Shown here piece by piece: positions 12,895 to 23,036 of a stretch of 64,000 nucleotides of DNA. The DNA comes from Homarus americanus. Taxonomy: Eukaryota; Arthropoda; Malacostraca; Decapoda; Nephropidae. Numbering within the stretch: position 1 is the stretch's first letter; each line of letters begins with the position of its first letter. The stretch spans positions 8,047,453-8,111,452 of the forward strand of contig NW_024736071.1 of NCBI RefSeq assembly GCF_018991925.1, written 5' to 3'. A program made the position numbers and the translations under genes. A model generated the notes under the pieces. The model did not search any database. It worked only from the letters and a program-made list of their open reading frames with translations, and was not told the origin of the DNA.

Positions 12895-13543
12895 GAGAAA
12901 AAAATTATAAAACCAGTTTGTAATGCGCATTTTCTAGGGCTTAAAGACGACACTGTGGGGGACTTAACCCTCAGGGCTAAGGGCCAGACAAGCATGACCC
13001 CTACACCAGGGTGTCTTAAGATCCACTCACGACCACCCCAGGATTTGTTTACATAGGTACCAGCCATGGGTAAAAATATAGTGCTACACTTAGCATACTT
13101 CCACCAGCATCCTTGTAACGTAGCGGGTTAGCGGCAGACGAAGGCTCTACAAGCGCTTCTTTTATTCCTACTAATTCTTGTTATTTACACTCGGGTATTA
13201 AGAGTGTAAAGGTGAGTCAATACAGCACAATGTAGAAAAAATTCCTAGAGCAAGAATAATGAGACCTTTTTAAAAGTAATTTGTTCTTTACACAATGCGT
13301 GAACTGAATACTCGGAAATGTTTGTGCAAATTTAACAAGGTAATACGTCAGCCATTCATCCAAAAATTGGCGCTGGTACGATTATAGAAGGAACGTTTAT
13401 CGTTTTCGCCAGTTTGGTGAGTGGAAATACAACACGTGAATGTTACACACAAGCTTTTATGCTGACGATATTGCAATGAGCTCATGCTCCGACATTACCC
13501 ACGTAAATATTTAATACTGACAATGTTGCCTATAACATACCAA

Positions 13544-13544
13544 G

Positions 13545-13583
<39 letters not shown>

Positions 13584-13596
13584 TGTGTGTGTGTGT
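13544..13596. repeat. (GT)n microsatellite
   Basis: GT repeat with a single GA interruption. Confidence 0.97.
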
Positions 13597-14038
13597 ATAA
13601 CAGTCTTCATCAGCAGTGGTGACTGTACTTAAAAAAAAAAATCATAATTTTTACACTTCACTGAGCCTGACCTGCACACCTTCACCCCTGCCTTCATTCC
13701 CGATGCCAAGTACAATCTTTAATTCTATGTTATTCCTAATTTCCTCTATCAGTTTCCCTTGACCGGCAAATCACAGGTCAACCTACACCCAGTCTATAGT
13801 TCCCCTTGCCTCTCTTCATCTCCTTCACAGCAGACGTTCACCGACCTCTCCTCCCACCCCCTTATTCATCTGTTTCAATTTTCTTTATTTTTTTCTTACT
13901 TTAAAGAGCAACACTTGTACACACTGAGAATAAAGGTAAGTCTTACTTTTTTCCTGTCAGGCATATTGTGGTTCATGAAGTATAACCTCCACGTTATATT
14001 AATATTATAATGGTGCTGGCCAACAGGTAATGACATAA

Positions 14039-14117
14039 TGCACCTTACTCCATTATGTTGGTGCACGGGGAGAGATACAACAAGACACAGTGCACCTTAC
14101 TCCATTATGTTGGTGCA
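14039..14117. repeat. Pair of 26-bp direct repeats
   Basis: The sequence GCACCTTACTCCATTATG plus TTGGTGCA occurs at about 14040 and again about 52 bp downstream. Each copy starts with GCACC and ends with GGTGC, so each can also form a small hairpin. Confidence 0.85.
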
Positions 14118-14119
14118 GT

Positions 14120-16700
14120 GTTAATGATGCTACAGCTACACAACGTCTCCATTAACGTAAAAATAATTGTCAACACTGAATTTCTTGTGTTCTTCTGTGG
14201 AGTGGGGGGGGGGATATCAGAGTTCCATTAACCGAATGTCTCGGGTGGAAAAAAAGGGACGAAATGACGATCTTTATTTAAAAATATTCATGTCAAAACA
14301 TACAACATTAGGAATATAAATGATACAGACAGACAGACAGACAACTCCCGAACTTCCTCATAACAGAACCATACGGAGGTAAGTGTTCGTGGTAAGGAAA
14401 CACAGGGTTAAAGGTGAGGTCATTGTAGTAGCTGCTCTTTGACCTCCCATGGTATAGGTCTTACGGGAACTGCTTCTATAAATGTAACTTTTCGTATTAC
14501 TTCGGTGTGCCCCAGATCTCCAAATCACTCCTACAGTCACCAAAAATCAGCTGACATCATAACAACTTCTGAATGGGCGATTGACTCTTGATATGATGTT
14601 TGAGAGAGGAAGCTTGAGCTGATTCGGTCTCAGGAAATGAAGACACAGGAGCGTGCAACTCATACAAGATCTTCTATCACAACTGAGAATCTTAAAGAGA
14701 TCTTGTAAGTGATTATGTCAGCGGATCTCACCTTCGCTAACCACAACGAAGCAATCATCGCTTAATCCAGGAAAATGATGGGATGAAGTCTTAAAGCATT
14801 GAGAATAAGAGATATCGAGCCTATGATAACACTCTTTACAGCATTTATCGTATCTAAAGTGTTGCTGTGTATGGCCCTCACACCTCCACCACGACCCACA
14901 ACAGGTGATTTAGGTCCTGTCCTCCACCACTACCTTCCTCACACCTTGCTTCACGTGCTCTGTTATACGACTCTCACAACTTTACTTCATATTAACTTGC
15001 ATATTTCAGACGCACAATCCCCCCAGTACAACTCTGGAAGCAAAGTATTTAGTTTAAGTCAGTTCTTCAGTTCTCAGGTAGTCCATATCATTTTAGTGAG
15101 GTTTTCACGCTCCCAAAATAAAATATATCATTTAACACAACCACGTTTCCAAAATTAGACATAAATATGTAAGTTGGTGCATAAACAGTGTACCAGGTGA
15201 GAAGTGAAGGGAGCCCAGTGCATTCTTAAAAATGATTATATTCTATAACTTTAAGATCCAGTCGTTAAGGTTAATCATAATAAAGCTGTAAACTGGAACA
15301 CCATCACTTAAGTTATGTAATAAATCATGGTAAATAATTCATTATATTTACATAAAAATACAAGTTCTAAGAAAACGTGTATGAATTATAAACAACTGTT
15401 GTTAATGCGATAATGAATGATAATGAGATAATGAATGTTTATACTACGGTGACGTATAAACACAGCGCGTCTTGGCCGCCACTAGTTGTGAGACGTTGTA
15501 GGTGTGCTTCCCTTACCATCCAACAACCTTCATGGGAGGACCAGACGTCGATAACTTCTACTCATCTTTACTGTATTAATTTGAAGTTGTAAATATTGTT
15601 GAATTATCATAGTGAACTACTCCATACAAACGTGTTGAAACAATAACGAGTACCTGAGTTTACTTCTTTTCTTCATTATTGAGGACCTACCTACCTGTAA
15701 TGTATTAATGACTCCCTCGGATGATGTCACGTCCAGTGTCAATGCTCAAGTGGGTCTTGAGATACTTTAATTTCTTTAAAAGGGTTTTGTATTAAAATGT
15801 AACCATCACATTGTCTATCAACCTTGTATTAAGTATCAATAATATCAGTGAAGAGATGGGGCCGGAGTTGACCTTTAAGGCATGTTAAGACGACTCCCAC
15901 TAACAAAACCTTCGATCATTTCTCAAGTTAATATCAATGAAAAGTAATGACGTCACACCTGAGACCCACGGTGTATTTTTTCACTAGCCTTTTTAGATCA
16001 GTTTGCAAGATAAAACTATGATACATTATTTTCAAGTTTATATCTTTTCTATTAAGACTATCAACAGAACTAAAAAAAACAAAAACAGGACTGGAGGTGC
16101 CCTTTAAGAAGCTTCAAAGGTTTAATCGAAAGCATAAAAGAAATTACGTTAGAATTTGGTAAGGACCGACCTTGCTGTACATCAATCAATCAAAGTACCG
16201 TCTGAGGGTTGACGACCACAGTCCTCCACGAACACAAATTTACAAGTTATTTTGCAATTATATGAAAACTGTATTATTTGACCACTTATTTTCCGACATT
16301 ACCACAGCACGTGCCACCCCCCCCCCCCTTTCTTCCCCCAACTAACTCTTGACTCTCGGCTTTCTTGGTATTAATGTAACCTTCACCGGCAGAGTCAATA
16401 ACCTGGTAGCCTTAATACTTCATTTTCAATTTTAATCCATAGTTGACTTCTGGCTTTGACAAACTCCTACATCAACTCCAATCATCAATCAGCGAGTCTC
16501 CGTAGTTAAGAGATGACAAGAAAAAAGGTAATTGTATCAATAATTACTTCCTGTGGCGAGCGAGTGACTGCTGGGCCGGCAACACCGACATTATCCACCG
16601 CGATTTACAACTTCATCTGCACTATTTCATTCAACTGTTTATTGAGTGACACGGAAGGTGATGAGGAAATATAATTGACACAGATCGTATCATTGTGTGT
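14120..16700. other. Unique spacer, no gene recognised
   Basis: Single-copy AT-rich sequence with a short (CAGA)n tract at 14325-14343 and a C-run near 16316-16328. Open frames here (for example 14799-15158, 119 codons) show no domain that I know. I cannot exclude short exons. Confidence 0.5.
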
Positions 16701-16704
16701 GTGA

Positions 16705-16706
<2 letters not shown>

Positions 16707-16753
<47 letters not shown>
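16707..16753. repeat. (TA)n microsatellite
   Basis: About 23 TA units. The interval 16760-17800 is unique sequence without a recognised feature. Confidence 0.96.
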
Positions 16754-16756
<3 letters not shown>

Positions 16757-17814
16757 ACATGCAGAAATACAGCCATAGCAAACACAAATTTAAACATACA
16801 CACTAACTATAAACGCTCAGTACATTACATACAACATAAACGGCCACGAAATTACTCTCGTTTCACAGTCACTTGTGCATACACTTTACACCTGACAGTA
16901 CTCACTCACAACACTCCTGCTTCTCCGCACAGTTTCCCACACGTACACCTATGATGAATACAACTGACGCCATACGACGCTAAGCTAATAATAGTCACAC
17001 ACCTGAAGATGATGAGAAAACCATTGTCCTCCCCCCAGCTCTCGCCAGGTAGCCAATTATACTTCGTACAGGTAAACCCATGTGATTGGTTCACCTGAGA
17101 CGTTGGTACTGTGAAGATAAGTATCTCATCTTTCTCAGGATCAACCCTAAGAGGTTTTGAGAAAAGGATGTACATTGTGGTTGGCTCACGTAGCTAGTTT
17201 ATGAGACACGGAGTAACACATAAACACACATACACTGGGACAAGGTCAGAGTGTGTCCTTAAAACATCCCGTCTTACACCTCACACTCACGTTACGCTTC
17301 AACGACGTTACCCAGTTTTTGGAATTGCTCCCGTCTGTCTTTAATATAAATCTCTATTACTCTTGAACTCACCACCGTCGACTTGATTCGAACCCCAACT
17401 GTGATAGTAAATGCTACCCCATATGAACAAATAACTAAGGTCCGTATACCCGACAACTTTTAGTAAAAACCTTAAATATCTACAGGTGTCCAGGTTAATT
17501 AAAGGAGGTGTATCTACTTTCTCTTAGCCGGCCTTGAGTGACTCCTGGACCACGTGAGTCGAATTATACACATACCATTTGAAGGAGCAGCCAGCCAAGG
17601 CTTGAGGGTGAGGTAACTGGACCCCCGCAGCAGAAATTCTATAACCTTAAGCTGGAAGAACCAATGTATACACAACAAAACACATTCTTATTTACAACAA
17701 ACAAAAGAAAAAATGAATTAACAATGAACATTTTCCATCCTACTTAATTACTCTTTAACTAACTTGATATTTTTACTTCTCTCGGATCAACAAATGAGAG
17801 TGTGTTGCCGCGTC

Positions 17815-18290
17815 CACCCTACCACGGGGCCACTCAGGGTCGCCGGAAACCTACGAGTCCACACCGCCACGGGGCCACTCAGTCTTCGGAAACCTACGAT
17901 TTAACACCACCACGGGGACACTCAGAATCTCCGGAAACCTACGGGTCCACACCACCACGGGGCCACTCAGGGTCGCCAGAAACCTATGAATCCACACCAT
18001 CACGGGGCCACTCAGGGTCGCCAGAAACCTATGAATCCACACCATCACGGGGCCACTTAGGGGTCGCCGGAAACCTATGAGTCCACACCACCACGAGGCC
18101 ACTCAGTCTGAGTCCACACCATCACAGCCACCAGGGGTCGCCGGAAACCTATGAGTCCCACCACCACACGCCACTCAGTCTACGGAAATCTTAGTCCACA
18201 CCATCACGGAGCCACTCAGGGGTCGCCGGAAACCTATGAGTCCACACCACCACGGGGCCACTCAGAGTCTCAGGAAACCTACACACCATC
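17815..18290. repeat. 45-bp minisatellite, about 10 copies
   Basis: Unit of 45 bp, for example GAAACCTATGAATCCACACC followed by ATCACGGGGCCACTCAGGGT and CGCCA. The unit length is a multiple of three, so the first half reads on the + strand as a 15-residue peptide repeat (GHSGSPETYESTPSR) from 17802 to 18080, and the reverse strand is also open. Later copies carry indels that break the frame, and no signal peptide or homologue is evident, so I call it a repeat, not a gene. Confidence 0.9.
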
Positions 18291-18825
18291 TGGCCTCGAG
18301 CCCTTCCTCCATCCACCTCCTGAAATTACTAGTTACATTTCCCATTAATATTCTTCCTCAAGCCGAAAAGGTAACATTTTTGTCTTGTGCTCTTTCCGAT
18401 TACATCATTTTAATTTTAATTGTAATGGTATTCTTACGCTTAACAGATAGTGAAAACAAAAAGTATTGTATTTACACCTTAAATATACTCGTTCTACAAA
18501 AGATAGTCTCATATCTGCAAAATATTGTTACGGAAGTACAGAAGAAAGAAACAAATTGTCAGGCTGGTGTACAGTGAGCGACCAAACCATCTCCCCAGTT
18601 TTGGACGCATGTATCGCGGAGTACTGGGGCCTTCCGACACGCTCTCTGGGAAACTTTTGAACAGTTGGCGGGTCTGGAGAGGATTGATCCCCAGTTTCCA
18701 GGTGCATATAATTATACTGAGAATTGTAATAATCTACTGTGAAATATATCATTTATCACATTAACCACTTTAAGATGTTTTGAACCATGATGTGCTTCAT
18801 GTTCAGTATAGAGCTTCTCGTCTCA

Positions 18826-20620
18826 GATGAATCATACCACCCAGTCAGGCATAACAACTGTTCATTTGTAAATGGAATCACCTATGGTAAAAGTGTACAT
18901 AATTGCATCACCACATTCCTAACTGTGCATGGGGATGAAAGACACAGATACACCACATTTCTTGACCTAAAAGCTGCATTTGATATTTCCAATAGGCAAC
19001 TGATATTGTACGAACTAGCCAAAATGGAGATAGGAGGTCGTCTGTTACATTGGATAAGTAGTTACCTCACCAACAGAATGGCTGCTGCACTGTTTCAGGG
19101 TTACAAAGGTGAAATCAAAGATATGCAATTTGACACCCCCTAAGGTGGAGTACTTAGTCCTACTTTGTTCAATGTTCTTATGAATGCACTAGTAAAGTCA
19201 ATCTCAGACAGTCCAGCAATATTACTGTTAGTTATGCACATGACATTCTTATCAATTCTAAATCTCATCATGAAATGCAAACCACCCTGAACCATATACA
19301 GCCACCCTGTGAGAACCTTGGTCTCATCATCTCCAGTGAGAAAACTCATGTATTCAACAAGCAAACTGGTAACAACAAACGTGGACCATCAAAGCTTAAG
19401 ACATGTAACAACACCAGTGATTATGTCTCCTCTTTTAAATACCTCGGTGTCTCTATCCCTGTATCTCAATTGCCATACAACAGCTAACCTGCCAATGTAC
19501 TGATAGGCTAAAACCCCTTAAATGTGTCGTGAGGTACAACCCACATTATGGGACTAATATCAGAATTGTCAAAACAATGTACCTAGGCTATATAAGATCT
19601 CTGATAGATTACCACGCAATCAGTATGAGGAAAGAACTAGGAATACCCAGTGTAAAACAATGAATAATTGAAGCCAATCTCATGATAGTCCTGAGGCTCT
19701 TGTTTGGTGATCCAGACAACGTTGCATCTAGGAAACTGCTAGAATATATGAGTTATGGAGCTGGTGAATCCAATTGTCTCCATACTATAGCTACACATAT
19801 GAAGATGTTTCGACAAAACAATTTGTACAAAGCTTTGACACAGCTCTTTCTGCCACCCTGGTGGACAGTTCCCTACGACATCACAACACCCACGTACTCG
19901 CCTAAACAACTGACTACACATAATCCTTATCTCCAACACACTGCCAAAGTGAGAGCTCTTGAACACATACACAACCTACAGACTGATAATAATATCATGC
20001 AGACCATCTACACCGACGGCTCTCTTAACAATGTCTGTGGGAGGGCTGGAAGTGCTGTCATTGTGACTCAACGTTAAGATAATGTAATAGAGGGGCTAGA
20101 TTATTAAGTGGGCATCCTCTCTGCAAATTGAACTATTTGCCATACTCACAGCCCTGCAACTTACTGAAGACACTGCCACTGACAGTCTCATCATCAGTGA
20201 CTCCTTATCCTCACCACTTATTCTTGATACCCTAAACTCAGAATGTAACCCGCTTGTCTCTGATGCCAGACACAAACATATGTGTCTTGTTGACGGGGAT
20301 ATCAGGATCAAGCTGCTGTGGATCCCCTCTCACATAGGCATCAGTCAACATGATAAGAGTTGATGCCTTAGCTAACTCACGTCCAACAATGATAACGTTG
20401 AATACAACCTGGGACTGTCAAACAGAACCGTAAAAACTGTAATCAGAAAAGAACTTATTGATGAATTTAAAGCCAGTAGACAAGTGCAAACAGGTGCTAA
20501 TCAATCCATTGTTTACCATTATGAGATGTATCAAGTAAAACATGTATACTGTAAGGAGAAAGTAACAAGATCACTAGATTACAAGATGTTGTAACCGCTA
20601 GACTTATATTAGGCTATAAG
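18826..20620 (+). pseudogene. LINE ORF2 fragment: reverse transcriptase plus RNase H (I-superfamily-like)
   Basis: Seen: RT motif A FLDLKAAFD at 18958-18984; a downstream helix LLHWISSYLTNR; motif B GGVLSPTLFN at 19144-19173, directly after a TAA stop; motif C read as YAHD at 19233-19244 in place of YADD, reached only through a frameshift near 19225; then LGLIISSEKT and FKYLGV. After about 500 bp of decayed connector comes an RNase H domain: YTDGS at 20009, ISDSL near 20193 and WIPSH at 20319, with more frameshifts. RT followed by RNase H is known for I, R1 and LOA type non-LTR retrotransposons; clade assignment is an inference. The 5' part (endonuclease, ORF1) is absent. The reading is cut at 20621 by a DNA transposon and resumes at 22389. 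Stops, frameshifts and the altered YADD show a dead copy. Confidence 0.88.
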
Positions 20621-20622
20621 TA

Positions 20623-20908
20623 CACTCGTAAACCATATTCTCTAGCCCACCTGGGTCGGTGCTGGAGGTTAGTACAGTGTCCTTTCTGGACGGGGACCCA
20701 CTCTAACTATCACGAGGCAACACACGCACGAACACACACAGTCATAGTACGGCTGTATAGATGATATTATGTATAAATATTGTATATGGCATTTTATACT
20801 GTGCATTATCTTCATTATATATGAACACGAAGAAAAATTACCATAGGTTGTAGTTACGAAAGTATGAAATGGAAATAAACACTTCCAAACCACCAAGTGA
20901 CTCCACAC

Positions 20909-20971
<63 letters not shown>

Positions 20972-21389
20972 CAGACCACGATGCTTCCACTACACCCCAT
21001 CATTCGAGTAACTATATGAAAAATCGTGTTTAATTTATATATATCTCAAAAACCTTAAATTACACTTATAGTGAATACTTTGACCATCCCACCTGGGCAC
21101 ATGGAGGCCCACGGTAACTCTCACGGGGCAACATACGCACGAACACACAAGTTATGATATGAACCCTTCCAGGCCTCACTATCATTATCATGTTATGTTC
21201 ATCGTGCTCTGTATCTTGGTAACTAGTCATAGTTATCAATACATGACAGTGTTATTAGTATAATATTGTAACTTTTTACCTACAGTTATTGTTGTAAATC
21301 ATGGACAGGGATACATAAACTGTAATATCAAGTGTATGGTTCGCTCAAAGCCACCCCAAGTCAGACAACGCGTCACACAAAGTTGCACT

Positions 21390-21436
<47 letters not shown>

Positions 21437-22386
21437 TGTGTGTGTGTGTGTGTGTTCTGTAACATTAAGCTTCATCCTTAGTAGGTAAGATGTTTCATAA
21501 AGAGGTTTCTCCCATTCGTCATTGTGAGCATCGTCCCAGAGCACATTGTTCCATCAAAACCATGGTTCATCCTTATTTCTCTTCTTCCGTGTAACTATAT
21601 CCATATGGCGAAGTGCTTGCTTTTCATTTCTTTATTTACCAAAATAATGTGGATTAGTTACTCGTTATTTAACACATACATGCACTTAGAGCATCAAGAT
21701 TGTTTTGTAGGCATGACTATTGGTTAATTGAAACCCCAAAAATATTTTTCACATTTATTATGCATAAACATTGTAAACATATCTATGTGATTATTGTAGT
21801 ATATAACATATATTTAATGTCTGGACAGATTCCCAAGAGTTATGCATATTGATGCATAGATTTTGTAAGCATATTTATGTGAAGTGACTAAAACCACATT
21901 TTTGGGGTTTCAATTAACCAATATTCATGGGATGGTCAAAATATTGCACTATAAGTGTGTCAAATGAGGAGCGACTGACCCACATGTAGTTTAAGGTTTT
22001 TGAAATATGTAGTTAAATTAAACACGATTTTTCATATAGTTACGCGAATGATGGGGAAAAAAAAAGATATAGATGGGGTGTGGTGGAAGCTCTGTTAACG
22101 TTGTGTGGATTCACTGGGTGGTTTGGAAGTGTTTATTTCCATTCATACTTTCGTAACTACAACCTATGGTAATTTTTCTTCGTGTTCATATATAATGAAG
22201 ATAATGCAGAGCATAAAATGCCATATACAATATTTATACATAATATCATCTATACAGCCGTACTATGACTGTGTGTGTTCGTGCGTTTGTTGCCTCGTGA
22301 TAGTTAGAGTGGGCCCCGTCCAGAAAGGACACTGTACTAACCTCCAGCACCGACCCAGGTGGGCTAGAGAATATGGTTTACGACTG
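20623..22386. mobile_element. Non-autonomous Tc1/mariner-type element with about 465-bp inverted ends
   Basis: The left end (20623 onward) begins CACTCGTAAACCATATTCTC. The right end, read on the reverse strand from 22386, begins CAGTCGTAAACCATATTCTC. The two ends stay closely similar for about 465 bp. Both ends are bordered by TA (20621-20622 and 22387-22388), the target duplication of Tc1/mariner elements, and Tc1 ends commonly start CAGT. The interior has no transposase but holds two GT microsatellites (about 20913-20970 and 21393-21452) and a nested MITE. It interrupts the C-terminal coding part of a LINE. A related copy with transposase remains starts at 59171. Confidence 0.87.
21720..21921. 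mobile_element. 202-bp MITE with perfect inverted ends
   Basis: The ends are perfect inverted repeats, TTGGTTAATTGAAACCCCAA plus AAAT, flanked by TA at 21718-21719 and 21922-21923. The interior is AT-rich and partly self-complementary and has no coding capacity. Size, ends and TA duplication fit a Tc1/mariner-type MITE. It lies just inside the right inverted end of the larger element. Confidence 0.85.
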
Positions 22387-22388
22387 TA

Positions 22389-22665
22389 CAGTACCTCTGG
22401 CATGTGTATGCAAAGGCAAAGTGCTTTATCCCTGATAACAAGATAGTTGATATACTAAGGCATCTAGTACCTAATCAAAATTCTTTGTACCGACTTAAAC
22501 AAACGATGTACTGGAAATATTATGTAATACTCAATGCCATAATGTCATGACCACTGGGGTCCGATAAACTCCCTTTGTGGCCTCTACTCTGAAATCCTTT
22601 TTGCGCTACCGCTCACAGGATGAGTATGGAGTGCACAATAAACTAGCTGCTGTCAGCGGCAAATT

Positions 22666-22668
<3 letters not shown>
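22389..22668 (+). pseudogene. 3' end of the interrupted LINE: ORF2 C-terminus and 3' UTR
   Basis: Immediately after the TA duplication, the frame reads FIPDNKIVDILRHLVP and continues to MYWKYYVILNAIMS with a TGA stop at 22548-22550. This has the look of the C-terminal tail of I-type LINE ORF2 proteins. An untranslated tail containing CAGGATGAGTATGGAGTGCA follows and runs into a CA microsatellite, which may be the element's own 3' repeat tail. It belongs with 18826-20620. Confidence 0.75.

Positions 22669-22728
<60 letters not shown>
22669..22728. repeat. (CA)n microsatellite at the LINE 3' end
   Basis: About 29 CA units directly following the LINE 3' UTR. Confidence 0.96.
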
Positions 22729-22731
<3 letters not shown>

Positions 22732-23036
22732 ATATTATAAAAAAATGCAATGATAAAAGTTAGCAGTGAGACTGCTTGTAGAGTAGTGCAGCATAATATT
22801 TACCATTTTAATACTTTATGAATGTGAATGAATGTATTTGGTCTATAAGAGACTACTGTGTATGACACGTACACGTGAGCGGCAGGATAATCTAAACAGT
22901 CAGCCACAACAGTAGTCTTCCTGTACTGGTATACACCAACACCAGGGACGGACCACATGTACTGTATCTCAAAAAATGTATCGGTCCTCACTGTGAAAAA
23001 TTCTGAGACTACAGAAGATAGATATTGGGACAATTT
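22729..23036. other. Spacer between LINE and DNA transposon
   Basis: AT-rich unique sequence; nothing recognised. Confidence 0.6.

Noticed and set aside
14799..15158. 119-codon open frame as a small protein gene
   Set aside because: Composition and lack of any domain or repeat of pattern fit a chance frame in unique sequence.
22105..22446. Conserved 79-113-residue open frame (GNFSSCSYIMKIM...) seen in three places
   Set aside because: It recurs because it lies in the inverted ends of the Tc1-type family (20669, 22105 and 59217); it runs antisense across the end region and varies by indels, so conservation reflects copy number, not coding.
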